From Rariglobus hedericola (lineage in GTDB: Bacteria > Verrucomicrobiota > Verrucomicrobiia > Opitutales > Opitutaceae): a stretch of 64,000 nucleotides of DNA. The position numbers and the translations under genes are program-made. The stretch is taken from contig NZ_VMBG01000002.1 in NCBI RefSeq assembly GCF_007559335.1, positions 984,501 to 1,048,500 of the forward strand, written 5' to 3'. This document shows positions 7,796 to 16,298 of the stretch, in pieces. Position 1 is the stretch's first letter. Every line of letters starts with the position of its first letter. The notes beneath the pieces were generated by a model. The model did not search any database, was not told the DNA's origin, and saw only the letters and a list, made by a program, of their open reading frames with translations.

Positions 7796-10120
7796 TCAGC
7801 GGCGAACGGTGCGACGGCGCTTACAGAATGCTCCGGTCAGTGTGAGTGCGCCGAACAGAGCCGGGTAGTTCGAGGGCTCGGGGATGGCGGAAACCGTGAG
7901 TGAGCCGATACCCGTGAACACCGACGTGAGGAAGGCCGAGTTCAGTTGGGCGGCCGTGTAGGTGCCACCGGCGAGATAGGTCGCGGTGATGGAGTCGTAA
8001 ACGTAACCTAGGGTTTCGATTCCGGAGAAATTGAGACTGATGCTGCTCGCGATCGATGTGCTGTCGAAGGTGAGCGTGGACAGGTCGCCAATCGACACAT
8101 TGTTGCCCAAGGTGAGCTTGGCACCGCTGGCAACCGTGACATGGCCGGTGCCTAATTTGCCGGTGGCGTTCGTCGCCAGCGTGCCGAAGTTGGCGAAGGT
8201 ATCACCCGAGTAGGTGTTAGCGGCACCGAAGGTCAGTGTGCCGGTGCCGATCTTGGTCAATGAGCCTTCGCCGCTGATGACGACGGTATTGACGGTTGAG
8301 GTATCGGATCCGTTGACGTTCCACGTGTGCGTGCCCGAGACGTTATTGGTATTGGTCAGAGTGAACACGGGGGCGGCTCCGGCATTCGATACGGTCTGAT
8401 TGCTGCCGCTGATGTTACTGAGAGTGCCGTCGGCCCAGGTGAAGTTGGCGTTGCCGCCGGTCGATCCGGTGGCGCCGACCTGAAGCGAAGTGACGTTAAG
8501 GGTGCCGCCGTTCAGGTTGAAATTAGCCACGGTGTTGGCGATGCCGGAGACGTCTCGTTTGGAGATCTGCAGCGTGGCGATGGTGGCGGTGCCGCCGTTC
8601 AAGTTAAAGGTTCCTTGAACAAAACTGCTGTTTGAAGAGGTGCCTCCAGAGACATTGTGGGCGATGGTGACGGTCGTGGCATCAAGGGTGCCCGCTCCCA
8701 TGGAAAAGGTGCCGGATACGGAAGGCATGGCCGAGTTGCGGGTATTCTCACCGATCTTCAGGGTGCTGATTTTGGCATCCAGAACGCCGGTTCCTCCGTT
8801 GAAGGTGCCGCTTGCCCCAGTGTAACCACTGTTGGTGCCCACGACCACGGCCGCACGATCACTGTCGGTGCCGCCGGTGCCGCGAATCTTCAAGGTGGGA
8901 GCGGTCAGGCCTGCTTGGAAATCCAAAGTGCCTGTGCCCGAGGTGCTGCCGATCAGGATGTTGTCGGCGTTGATCGTGTTGGTCTGGCCGAGATGGACGA
9001 CGCCTTGGTGGTTGCTTCCGTTGTTGGGCGCGTTGGCGGCAATTCCCACGCTGGCCGCCGTGATGACGGTGGTTCCGGCCAGTGTCCACGTGCCGACGGA
9101 GTTGGTGGTTCCGATTGCGCCCACATTGATCGTGCCGCTGGCATTCGAGTAGTTGAAATTGCTCAATCCGGACATATCGACGGTCTGGTTGATGTTGCTG
9201 GTCGTGCTGCCGATTTGGAGCGCGGCGCCTGTCAGCGAAAGGGTGCCGCCGGTGCCGGTGATCGTGGAGGTGCTGGTTGCCGTGGACGAGAGGACCAGGT
9301 TGGACAGGCTCTGATTGTTGGCGCCCACATCCAGCGTGCCGCTGGAGCCGTTGAAGATCAGGGTGCCGGTGGTCGCCAGTCGGTTGTCGCCGCCGCCGAG
9401 GGCGAGCGTGCCTTGGTTGATGGTGGTCGAGCCGGTGTAGGTGTTGGCGGCGGTGAGGGTGGTCGTGCCGGCGCCTGTTTTGGTCAGGGCGATGGTGCCG
9501 CCGGAAGAGCCGTCGGCGATGATGCCGCCGACCGATACCGCGTTGGCGTTGTTGAAGGTCAGGGTCTGCGTGCCGCCGGTGAGCGCCGAGGTGATGCCGG
9601 CGGAAAGGGTGAGCGTTTTCGCGGAAGCGGCGTTGCTAATGGTGAGGTTGCCGTTGCCGCCGATCGCGAGGAGGCCGGAGATCGTGGCACCGTTGGCGGT
9701 CGAGATCTGGTTGAGCTGAGCATCGGAGGACCCGTTATCAAACGTCAGGGTATTTGCTCCCGTCGCCAGCATGTAACTGTTGGTCGCATCGGTATCACCG
9801 ATGTTCAGGACGCCTAGGCTGCGTGCGCTATCCAGTGTGACGACGCGATCTCCGGTGAGATTAAACGTGAGGTTGGCGGTGAACGTCGTGCCATCGGCGA
9901 TGCCGGGCGTCCAGTTGGCTCCATTGCTCCAATTGCCATCCGCATCCACGTTCCAGGTGCCGGAGGCGGCATGCGCCGCCGAACAGGTTACGAGCCCGAG
10001 CATAAGGGTCAGAAATGTAGACAGCGAAATCGCGGTGATTGGGCGTCGTGCGGTCTTCGATTTGGAATCGGTTGCTTGGATGGCTAGCAACGCACGCGGG
10101 CGGTGAGTATTCATGATCAT
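7796..10120 (-). CDS. PEP-CTERM surface protein with autotransporter-associated beta-strand repeats
   Basis: The protein has about 774 residues. A basic N-terminus and a hydrophobic segment ending AAHAASG (about 30-50) form the signal peptide. The body is Gly/Thr/Asn-rich with repeats such as TAANTYTGSTTINQGTL, the autotransporter-associated beta-strand repeat (PATR) that builds a right-handed beta-helix. The C-terminus is IPEPSNYPALFG, a hydrophobic helix and RRRTVRR. This is a PEP-CTERM sorting signal, cleaved by an exosortase, and no exosortase gene is in the window. ATG codons at 10120 and 10114 are both plausible; the longer reading runs across the operator and into the divergent LacI gene. 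It lies back to back with the LacI gene at 10297 across a 23-bp perfect palindrome, so repression by that regulator is the simplest model. A role in surface attachment or glycan binding is inferred. Confidence 0.85.
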   Translation of the reverse strand: MIMNTHRPRALLAIQATDSKSKTARRPITAISLSTFLTLMLGLVTCSAAHAASGTWNVDADGNWSNGANWTPGIADGTTFTANLTFNLTGDRVVTLDSARSLGVLNIGDTDATNSYMLATGANTLTFDNGSSDAQLNQISTANGATISGLLAIGGNGNLTISNAASAKTLTLSAGITSALTGGTQTLTFNNANAVSVGGIIADGSSGGTIALTKTGAGTTTLTAANTYTGSTTINQGTLALGGGDNRLATTGTLIFNGSSGTLDVGANNQSLSNLVLSSTATSTSTITGTGGTLSLTGAALQIGSTTSNINQTVDMSGLSNFNYSNASGTINVGAIGTTNSVGTWTLAGTTVITAASVGIAANAPNNGSNHQGVVHLGQTNTINADNILIGSTSGTGTLDFQAGLTAPTLKIRGTGGTDSDRAAVVVGTNSGYTGASGTFNGGTGVLDAKISTLKIGENTRNSAMPSVSGTFSMGAGTLDATTVTIAHNVSGGTSSNSSFVQGTFNLNGGTATIATLQISKRDVSGIANTVANFNLNGGTLNVTSLQVGATGSTGGNANFTWADGTLSNISGSNQTVSNAGAAPVFTLTNTNNVSGTHTWNVNGSDTSTVNTVVISGEGSLTKIGTGTLTFGAANTYSGDTFANFGTLATNATGKLGTGHVTVASGAKLTLGNNVSIGDLSTLTFDSTSIASSISLNFSGIETLGYVYDSITATYLAGGTYTAAQLNSAFLTSVFTGIGSLTVSAIPEPSNYPALFGALTLTGAFCKRRRTVRR

Positions 10121-10186
10121 TCTGGGAAGGGGCTGCGGGGTGAGTGGATGCAGCATTGGGGCGTGGCGGTATGCGGGCAATTTAGC

Positions 10187-10209
10187 CCTCTCTTTACTGT
10201 AAAGAGAGG
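10187..10209. promoter_or_regulatory. Perfect 23-bp operator palindrome (core TTTACTGTAAA)
   Basis: Left arm 10187-10197, central T at 10198 and right arm 10199-10209 form a perfect 11-bp inverted repeat between the PEP-CTERM start (10120/10114) and the LacI start (10297). The inner core TTTACTGTAAA is shared with the site at 16208-16224, which lies in the same position of a paralogous gene pair. Confidence 0.75.
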
Positions 10210-10296
10210 TTGCGCCGCCTTTGCCTGAGGCTAGTTTGGGTTTCAGGGCATTCCGCTCTTCATTCCGGTGCATGCCGCTTCCGAGTCTTCCGTCCG

Positions 10297-11337
10297 ATGA
10301 AACGTATATCCATGCAGGATGTTGCGACTGCGGCCGGTGTTTCGCGCATGGCTGTTTCCTATGCCTTGCGCGGCGATCCGCAGATTGCGGCTGAAACCCG
10401 TCAAAAGATCGTAGCTGTGGCGGAGCGTATGGGCTACCGGCCCGACCCACTCATTCAGCGACTTTCGGCGCACCTAGCTGATGCCCGTCGCTCCCCTTAT
10501 GTAGGGTGTATTGGATACATCACCAATGAACCAACGAAAGATTCCTGGAGGCGCATGCATCCCTATCTGACCAGCTTCAACGCCGGGGTTAAACGCGCTC
10601 AACAGTTGGGCTATCGAATGGAGGAGTTCTGGCTGGGGGAACCGGGTATGACGGGTGCGAAACTAAGCCGCATTCTCGTTCATCGTGGTATCCCTGGCAT
10701 CATCATTGCGCCGATCCCCGACGGAACCAAACCGCCCAGCCTGCAATGGGCGAAATTCGCCAGCGCGGCCTTGGGTTATTCCATGCTTAAGCCTCCGCTT
10801 CACCGGTCGGTGAATCACCAGCTCAACACCGCGATGGAGGCGGTTCGTCAGCTGGTTCGGCTCGGATATCAACGGATCGGATTATGCGTGGACCGCGGAC
10901 AGAATCAGCGCGTCAACCACGCCTGGGAGCATGCCCTGCTTTTCCATCATTCACGCATTCCGCGTTCGCGCAGGATAACGCCCCATATGCCGCAGGAGCT
11001 TGATTGCGCTGATATGCTGCGATGGGTAAAGGTGGAAGGGCCGGACTGCCTGCTGATTCATAATCCCGCGATCCGGGATTATTTGCAGGGTGCGGGATAT
11101 CGGGTGCCCGACGACATCGGTATCGCGATGCTGGATCGTGACTCGTATTCCTATTCCGAATTCGCGGGCATGAACCAGCAGCACGACGAGATCGGTGCGG
11201 CGTGCGTTGATATCGTCGTCGCCCAGATACATCGCAATGAGCGCGGCCTTCCGGCAACGCCGCGCACCGTGATGATCGACGGCATCTGGGAACCGAGCGA
11301 GACGGTGCGAGACTTACGCCCGGTCGACAAAAGTTAA
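10297..11337 (+). CDS. LacI-family transcriptional regulator
   Basis: This 346-residue regulator starts at MKRISMQDV, the canonical N-terminus of the LacI helix-turn-helix. The recognition helix reads AGVSRMAVSYALR, placing Arg and Met at the positions of LacI Tyr17 and Gln18. Residues 60-335 form a periplasmic-binding-protein-like effector domain with the KLSRILVHRGIPGIIIAPIP pattern typical of such sensors. I moved the start from an upstream in-frame codon because only the ATG at 10297 begins the conserved domain; the longer reading would overlap the operator region. It is closely similar to the regulator at 16299-17336, with the same recognition-helix core and the same palindromic core upstream. 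It probably represses itself and the divergent PEP-CTERM gene. The sugar effector is unknown. Confidence 0.9.
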   Translation: MKRISMQDVATAAGVSRMAVSYALRGDPQIAAETRQKIVAVAERMGYRPDPLIQRLSAHLADARRSPYVGCIGYITNEPTKDSWRRMHPYLTSFNAGVKRAQQLGYRMEEFWLGEPGMTGAKLSRILVHRGIPGIIIAPIPDGTKPPSLQWAKFASAALGYSMLKPPLHRSVNHQLNTAMEAVRQLVRLGYQRIGLCVDRGQNQRVNHAWEHALLFHHSRIPRSRRITPHMPQELDCADMLRWVKVEGPDCLLIHNPAIRDYLQGAGYRVPDDIGIAMLDRDSYSYSEFAGMNQQHDEIGAACVDIVVAQIHRNERGLPATPRTVMIDGIWEPSETVRDLRPVDKS

Positions 11338-11412
11338 CGGGCGTGCAGGCAGTATCAGTTCGCCACACGCACGGTGCCTCGTCGGGCTGCGTCGAACGAC
11401 GACGTGTAATGC

Positions 11413-12096
11413 TCAGTTGGCGACACGCTGTGTGTCGTGGGACGAGAGGTAGGACGCCGTGTCACGCGTGAAATCCGCGCGGAAAAGTTGAGCGACATCT
11501 TGCGAGCTCACGTGCCCGTCCAGGTAGAGGACGTTGTTGTTTTTGCCGTGGGGTTTGACGGTCGTGGCGATCAGGTGGGTGCCGAGTGTGCTGAAATCCA
11601 TCCAGCGTTTGCCGGCGGCAAGTTCCGTGGCCCATATCATTCTAGAGGGTTTGGAGATGGTCGTCATGGGTAGTTGCGAAGGATAAATATTAAATCCATA
11701 CGTTCCCCACTTCATGCCGTTGCCCGCGTCGTCGAGGTTCGAGCACATATAGGCGGCCATGTCGTTGGAATTGAATCCCCACTTTTGGGTCGAGTGGTTT
11801 GGCGGCATCACATAACGGATAAGACAGGAGTAGGCATCGGTCGACATATCGACATTATCGATCTTCGTTGTGCCGTGGACACTGGAGGGAAGACGGCCGT
11901 TATTGTCTGCGACAAAGAGTCCGGTGGCGTTGCCCCACGAGCGGAGGTTGGCCACGCATTGGGTGGCGCGGGCTTTCTCACGCATGGAGCCCAGCACAGG
12001 AATCAGGATCGCGGCGAGAACGCCGATAATCGCGATGACGGTGAGCAGTTCGACCAAGGTGAACGCGCGGCGGGATGAAAAACGATAGGTAGCCAT
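11413..12096 (-). CDS. Type II/IV pseudopilin with H-X9-DG motif
   Basis: The protein has 227 residues from the ATG at 12094-12096. The prepilin leader MATYRFSSRRA is followed by FTLVELLTVIAIIGVLAAILIPVL, the classic N-methylation site with Glu5 and the hydrophobic pilin helix. Near the C-terminus, His followed nine residues later by DG (PHGKNNNVLYLDGHV) is the H-X9-DG signature of a pseudopilin group expanded in Planctomycetota and Verrucomicrobiota. These proteins are processed by a prepilin peptidase and assembled in or exported by a type II secretion or pilus-like machine. It is the last gene of a likely operon after the PEP-CTERM and FAD-oxidoreductase genes, with a 98-bp gap that contains a small inverted repeat. 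It ends 76 bp from the convergent LacI gene. Its exact role is unknown. Confidence 0.85.
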   Translation of the reverse strand: MATYRFSSRRAFTLVELLTVIAIIGVLAAILIPVLGSMREKARATQCVANLRSWGNATGLFVADNNGRLPSSVHGTTKIDNVDMSTDAYSCLIRYVMPPNHSTQKWGFNSNDMAAYMCSNLDDAGNGMKWGTYGFNIYPSQLPMTTISKPSRMIWATELAAGKRWMDFSTLGTHLIATTVKPHGKNNNVLYLDGHVSSQDVAQLFRADFTRDTASYLSSHDTQRVAN

Positions 12097-12140
12097 AGGG
12101 TAATGGGGTTGCTGACAACCTAAGTTCTGCACGGACCGAG

Positions 12141-12172
12141 CCCGGTGAAAAGACCGGCGGTCGAGCACCGGG
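12141..12172 (-). other. Inverted repeat between FAD gene and pseudopilin gene
   Basis: A 7-bp inverted repeat (12141-12147 with 12166-12172) lies in the 98-bp gap within the operon. Just upstream, at 12188-12197, TGTTCGATCA differs from the window-wide TGTTYRAACA palindrome at one position, 92 bp before the pseudopilin start and overlapping the FAD gene's stop. Either could set separate expression of the pseudopilin. Confidence 0.3.
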
Positions 12173-12194
12173 ACTTTCTCAAGAGATTGTTCGA

Positions 12195-13550
12195 TCAAAC
12201 CTGCACGGCTTCCGGCAGGTAGGCGCCGACCTCGCGCAGGCGGGAGCGCAGGACGTCGGTATCGATGGCGTGGACGTCGGGAACCTCGTCACGGCTGGCT
12301 AGGGCAGCGGCTAGGCCGGCGGCTTCGCCCATCGACAAACACACGGGCATCACGCGGATGCTGCCGTGCACGGCGCGTTCGACGGAGATGTTGCGGCCGG
12401 CGACGAGGACGTTGCGCAGGCCTTTCGGTGTGAGGCAGCGGTAGGGGATGCCGTGGGATTCACCGGCCTTGTAGTGCTCGAAGCGATGCTCGGTGACTTT
12501 TTTTTTGATGCGCATCTCCTCGGCGGTGGCGTGGAGGTCGATGAAGTAGGCGTTGCGGCAGATCTCGTCGTCGAAGTCACGGCGGGTGAGCCAGTCGTCG
12601 AGTGTGAGCATGTAGTCGCCGACAATACGGCGGGTTTCGCGGATGCCGACCTGGGTGCCCGTGGAAACGAGGAAGGAGTTGCCGAACGCGGCGGGTGCGA
12701 ACTCGGCGAGCGCGCGTTGGTAGGCGTCGGCCATCTTGCGGCCTTCGCGGGCGGCGCGGGAGACGCTGACGGGGTCGGTGTTGTCCACATAGAACATGTG
12801 GCCGGCGTTGAAGCCCTGCGTGCCGGGACCGATTTTGTTGTGACACAGGTGGGTGTCGGGGATTTCTGGATACCGGCCGGAGGCGAGGATGGCGTGGATC
12901 GGGCTGAGCGGGTCGCCGCCGTAGAGACGGCCCGGGATCGCGGCGAGGGCGGCCTCGTCGACGTTGGCCAGCACGAAGCAGAGCGTGCCGGGCTGGAGGT
13001 TGCCGTTTTCGTCACCTTTTTGGAATTCGGCACCGGCCCAGGCGGAGAGGTCTCCGTCGCCGGTGCAGTCGACGTAAACGCGGGCCTTGAGGGCGCGGAG
13101 CCCGTGTTTGCCGGCGATGACGAGGGATGTGACATCACCGGACTCGTCGCGATTCACGGCGGCGAGGACGATTTGAAACAGCACCTCGACGCCGTGTTCG
13201 GCAAGGAGGTCGTCGTAAACGCGTTTGAGCTGCTCGGGGTTGATGGCGACCCAGTCGATCTGATCGGCGGGAACGTGCGGCGTGCCGCGTTTGGAGGCGT
13301 TGAGGATGGTTTCGGCGAGTCCGCGATAGATGAGCTGCTTGCGGTCGGAGAACGGGCACCACGCCGGCACGAGCGCGGTGGTGCCGCTGCCGCCGAGCGA
13401 CTGGGTTTGCTCGAGCAGCAACGTGCGAGCACCGGCGCGGGCAGCAGCCGCGGCAGCGGTGCAACCGGCGGGACCGCCGCCTACGACGATGACATCCCAG
13501 CTGGCATCGACTTCAAGGGAACGGGAGAACGGCAGCGTAGAAGCGGACAC
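12195..13550 (-). CDS. FAD-dependent oxidoreductase (FAD_oxidored/PF12831-like)
   Basis: This 451-residue flavoprotein starts at GTG 13550. The dinucleotide-binding fold is clear: DVIVVGGGPAGCTAAAAAAR at residues about 19-38, followed by the acidic residue of TLLLEQ that binds the FAD ribose. A second FAD segment, RVYVDCTGDGDLSAWAG, lies near residue 160, and a C-terminal ARNISVERAVHGS followed by MGEAAG near 390-420 completes the fold. The family includes enzymes that oxidise or dehydrogenate sugar-linked or small organic substrates, often encoded in polysaccharide clusters of this phylum. The substrate here cannot be read from sequence. It begins 15 bp after the PEP-CTERM gene and is probably co-transcribed with it. 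No signal peptide is visible, so it should be cytosolic. An alternative call would be a halogenase- or succinate-dehydrogenase-like flavoprotein. Confidence 0.8.
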   Translation of the reverse strand: MSASTLPFSRSLEVDASWDVIVVGGGPAGCTAAAAAARAGARTLLLEQTQSLGGSGTTALVPAWCPFSDRKQLIYRGLAETILNASKRGTPHVPADQIDWVAINPEQLKRVYDDLLAEHGVEVLFQIVLAAVNRDESGDVTSLVIAGKHGLRALKARVYVDCTGDGDLSAWAGAEFQKGDENGNLQPGTLCFVLANVDEAALAAIPGRLYGGDPLSPIHAILASGRYPEIPDTHLCHNKIGPGTQGFNAGHMFYVDNTDPVSVSRAAREGRKMADAYQRALAEFAPAAFGNSFLVSTGTQVGIRETRRIVGDYMLTLDDWLTRRDFDDEICRNAYFIDLHATAEEMRIKKKVTEHRFEHYKAGESHGIPYRCLTPKGLRNVLVAGRNISVERAVHGSIRVMPVCLSMGEAAGLAAALASRDEVPDVHAIDTDVLRSRLREVGAYLPEAVQV

Positions 13551-13565
13551 GGGGGGGAAGACAGA

Positions 13566-14390
13566 TTAGCGTTGGGTGCGGTTGCGGCGGAGCAGAGCGA
13601 CGAAGAGTGCGCCGCCGGAAGCGAGGAGCGCGTAGGAGCTCGGCTCGGGGATGGCGGAGATGGAAAAACTGTCAATTTGTAGATTGTGTGACGCGCTAGA
13701 CCCCGCTCGAATACCCACCTCGCCGAGACCAATTATGGCGGAGGTGGTGTCGGTCAGTGTGATCGTATTGCCGAGCTGGGTGCCGGTGGTGGTCCATATA
13801 GATGCCTCGAATCGCACGTTTGTGCCGACATCGGTGACCGTGAGCCTGGCGATGTAAAAGCTGTTCGTCGCAAACGAACCCGAAGTCCGCGTGATTGTTT
13901 GATCGCTCCCAATCTGGGTGCCAAGGGATAAGGGGGACGCAGGTTCATATAATCTGAAATCGGCGGTGGTGGCGCTGGTGAGGCGGAAAAGGGCTGCGTA
14001 GCCCACGCCGCCATTGATTTTGGTGAAAAAGCCGATGCCGGTGCTGGCAGCTGCCAGCTGGCTCGAGCTGAACGTGGCTTCGATGGTGAAATCACCGAAT
14101 GTATCGATCGGCGTGCCGCCGGTGGTGCCCCCGGCGCCGGCGGTGAGAGCACCGGTGGAGTGAGTGTTGTAAATCGCGCTGGTAGCCGTGCCGTTTGACT
14201 TGTAAAGGTAACCATTGGCTACGCTGGCGGTGAGATCTCCGCCGTTCGCTACTTCGTAGAAGTTATTGTCGTAGTCGGCAGCTGTATTGAACGTGAGCGT
14301 GACGGCGGACACGGTGTGGGCCAGCAGGACTGCGGCGGACAGGCCGGCGAATTGTTTCCAGGCGCCAGCGAGATGGGTCGGGTTTTTCAT
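13566..14390 (-). CDS. PEP-CTERM protein, concanavalin-like single domain
   Basis: This 274-residue exported protein has an N-terminal signal peptide ending near TVSA (about residue 29), a single beta-rich domain of about 200 residues, and a PEP-CTERM tail IPEPSSYALLASGG followed by a hydrophobic helix and RRNRTQR. The central domain (TFNTAADYDNNFYEV, IDTFGDFTIEATFSSSQL, GIGFFTKINGGVGYAALF) resembles LamG/concanavalin-type jelly rolls that bind glycans. It lacks the PATR repeats of the larger paralogues and is closest in style to the protein at 15353-16162. It is the first gene of a likely operon with the FAD oxidoreductase (15-bp gap) and the pseudopilin. It is divergent from the AraC gene, with paired ATCATGAT boxes in between. 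Confidence 0.8.
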   Translation of the reverse strand: MKNPTHLAGAWKQFAGLSAAVLLAHTVSAVTLTFNTAADYDNNFYEVANGGDLTASVANGYLYKSNGTATSAIYNTHSTGALTAGAGGTTGGTPIDTFGDFTIEATFSSSQLAAASTGIGFFTKINGGVGYAALFRLTSATTADFRLYEPASPLSLGTQIGSDQTITRTSGSFATNSFYIARLTVTDVGTNVRFEASIWTTTGTQLGNTITLTDTTSAIIGLGEVGIRAGSSASHNLQIDSFSISAIPEPSSYALLASGGALFVALLRRNRTQR

Positions 14391-14444
14391 GGGGAAATGA
14401 GCTCGTGCAAGAGGGTCATCCGCAAATTAACTCGATTTCGCTCT

Positions 14445-14472
14445 ATCATGATTGGTATCAAAATATCATGAT
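14445..14472. promoter_or_regulatory. Paired ATCATGAT boxes, AraC-type operator candidate
   Basis: Two copies of the palindrome ATCATGAT (14445-14452 and 14465-14472) are spaced 20 bp apart, two helical turns, on one DNA face. They lie between the PEP-CTERM gene and the AraC gene. The second copy overlaps the preferred AraC ATG at 14468, which suggests autoregulation. Confidence 0.5.
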
Positions 14473-15349
14473 CGCATCACCGCCGCTACGGCTCTCGTTG
14501 CACGAATGGGCCAGTCTGCAGACTGAGCTCATCTGGGTTTATGACGGTGTTGTGGACCCGGAATACCGCCATCTGCGCACGGCGGATGGGCGTGCCGGTT
14601 ACTGGGCGCGTTATGTGCGGTCGGGACAGGTTCGGCTGAGTAGCCCGGCCGGTGTGCTCGAAGCGGGGCCGGGTCAGTGGCTCACGGGGGCGCGCGAAAA
14701 AGGGGCGATCGATGTCACGGATGACGCGCGTATTCTCTCGATACACTTTCTTTGCCAGTGGCCGACCGGGGATGACTTTTTTGGAAAGTTCGGCGTGCGG
14801 ATGATTTCCGATGAGGTGTGTTCGGCGCTGAGAAAACAAGCGGAGCAGTTGCAGCGCAGTGTGCGGAAGAGTCATCCGACGGCGAAGGTGGGCTACTCGC
14901 ACGAACAGGCGGCGTATCCGGATTTTTTGCGGCAGCAGGCGTTGTTTGTGAATTGGCTGGCGACGTGGTGCGAAACGCTCGCGGCACAGGGTTGCCGGCC
15001 GACGTATGGCGGCAGCGGTGACGAGCGGCTGACACGCGTGGTGCGACGGCTCAACGAGTCCCCAATGGCCGCGGGTTTCCCCAAGGAGTTGTTACGCGCG
15101 GAGGCGCAACTGAGTCCGGGACAGTTGGACCTGAAGTTTGTGCAGGCCTTTGGGTTGAGTCCGTGGCGTTATTGGGAGCGCCGACGGTTGGAACATGCAA
15201 AGCGTCGTCTGGCGCAGGCGGAGATTCCTGTGAAGCAGGTCGCCTATGAATTGGGCTTCAAGAGCGACGCCCATTTCGTGGCATGGTTCCGAAGACTGGC
15301 CGGAGATGCACCGGGGCGGTTTCGGGCGAAGCCGATGGGCGACCGGTAA
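14468..15349 (+). CDS. AraC/XylS-family transcriptional regulator
   Basis: The protein has 293 residues if it starts at the ATG 14468; a GTG at 14405 would add 21 residues that show no conserved features. The N-terminal half is a cupin-like effector domain (WVYDGVVDPEYRH, SPAGVLEAGPGQWLTG). The C-terminal 100 residues hold the two helix-turn-helices of the family: LDLKFVQAFGLSPWRYWERRR, then VKQVAYELGFKSDAHFVAWF and RLAGDAPGRFR. AraC regulators usually activate adjacent sugar genes on ligand binding. It is divergent from the PEP-CTERM/FAD/pseudopilin operon, its likely target. It ends 3 bp before the convergent PEP-CTERM gene. Confidence 0.85.
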   Translation: MIASPPLRLSLHEWASLQTELIWVYDGVVDPEYRHLRTADGRAGYWARYVRSGQVRLSSPAGVLEAGPGQWLTGAREKGAIDVTDDARILSIHFLCQWPTGDDFFGKFGVRMISDEVCSALRKQAEQLQRSVRKSHPTAKVGYSHEQAAYPDFLRQQALFVNWLATWCETLAAQGCRPTYGGSGDERLTRVVRRLNESPMAAGFPKELLRAEAQLSPGQLDLKFVQAFGLSPWRYWERRRLEHAKRRLAQAEIPVKQVAYELGFKSDAHFVAWFRRLAGDAPGRFRAKPMGDR

Positions 15350-15352
15350 GGC

Positions 15353-16162
15353 TCAGTGCGAGCTGCGCGAGCGCTTAAAAGCAACGAGTCCGAGGGCGGC
15401 GAGTCCGACGAGGGCGGCGTAGGTGGAGGGTTCGGGGATGGTGCCTTGGGTGACGAGCACGTTGTCGACGGCGAACGGTATCGCGGTGCCGCCTTCACCG
15501 AGGATGATCCGGTTGAAAGTGAAATCGCTTATGCTGTTGGACGTGACCGACGTGTAGGTGGTCCCGTCAAGGGTTGCAATGAAGGAGAGCGACGATGCAC
15601 CACTGCGGGTGATCGTCATGGAAAACGTGTGGTATGCGGTATTGGTGATCGACTGGGCGACGCCGGGTGTCGGTGAGGTGGTATAGGTAGCACCACCTCC
15701 TGATATGGAGTCGGGACTACTAAACTCTTTAAATCCGCCGGGTGCGGTTCCGCCCGTGCCGATGTGAAAGAGATACGTCTTGGTTGCGGTGCTGAAGCCG
15801 AAGCGAAACCCGGCGTCTGCTGCCCCCGGATTGGAGGTTGCGCGCAAGTCCAGGGAAAGAGTGATCGAGTCGTTGGCACCTCCATTGGTCAGAGCCGTAG
15901 CGCCGGTATCAGCCTTGACGGCAAAGAAAGTAGTAGCGCTTTGGGTCAGTGCGTTGGACGTGACAGATAGAGTGCCGGCAGTGGTTGTCCATGCGGTGTC
16001 CAAAGGATCGGCACCGTTGGTGAGGCCGCCGTCGTTGAACTGATCGTCGACGAGGATGGTGGCGGCATGCGCGGAACTGACGGCGGAGACGGCCAGCAAT
16101 CCGGCCAAAAGGCAGGCGCCTATCGAGTAACCTTTGGGGAGAGCAGATTGAACGGGGTTCAT
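15353..16162 (-). CDS. PEP-CTERM protein, concanavalin-like single domain
   Basis: The protein has 269 residues from the ATG at 16160-16162; a TTG two codons earlier is also possible. The signal peptide ends near SSAHA (about residue 33). A single beta-sandwich follows (LVDDQFNDGGLTNG, DSITLSLDLRATSNP, FRFGFSTATKTYLFHIG), like LamG-type glycan-binding or exported lectin-like folds. The tail IPEPSTYAALVGLAALG plus FKRSRSSH is a PEP-CTERM signal for exosortase-dependent anchoring. It is divergent from the LacI gene at 16299 across a perfect TTGTTTAC/GTAAACAA palindrome and is therefore a likely direct target. It ends 3 bp from the convergent AraC gene. Confidence 0.8.
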   Translation of the reverse strand: MNPVQSALPKGYSIGACLLAGLLAVSAVSSAHAATILVDDQFNDGGLTNGADPLDTAWTTTAGTLSVTSNALTQSATTFFAVKADTGATALTNGGANDSITLSLDLRATSNPGAADAGFRFGFSTATKTYLFHIGTGGTAPGGFKEFSSPDSISGGGATYTTSPTPGVAQSITNTAYHTFSMTITRSGASSLSFIATLDGTTYTSVTSNSISDFTFNRIILGEGGTAIPFAVDNVLVTQGTIPEPSTYAALVGLAALGLVAFKRSRSSH

Positions 16163-16207
16163 GACCAAAAATACTGGAAATTTTTAAGTCGTCGGCAACG
16201 GGGCGAC

Positions 16208-16224
16208 TTGTTTACTGTAAACAA
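16208..16224. promoter_or_regulatory. Perfect 17-bp operator palindrome (core TTTACTGTAAA)
   Basis: Arms 16208-16215 and 16217-16224 around a single T form a perfect 8-bp inverted repeat, placed between divergent PEP-CTERM and LacI starts. The 11-base core TTTACTGTAAA is identical to that at 10187-10209. Confidence 0.75.
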
Positions 16225-16298
16225 TCGAATTTTGCGCGCTGTGATATGGAGTTGCGCGTGTCGTCATCCCATTTTCCCAAGCCTCGATTTAGGATTTT

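Noticed and set aside
12366-13682. 438-codon open frame on the plus strand
   Set aside because: It is antisense to the FAD oxidoreductase gene, whose Rossmann motif is unmistakable; the plus frame is low-complexity Gly/Val/Asp/Glu.
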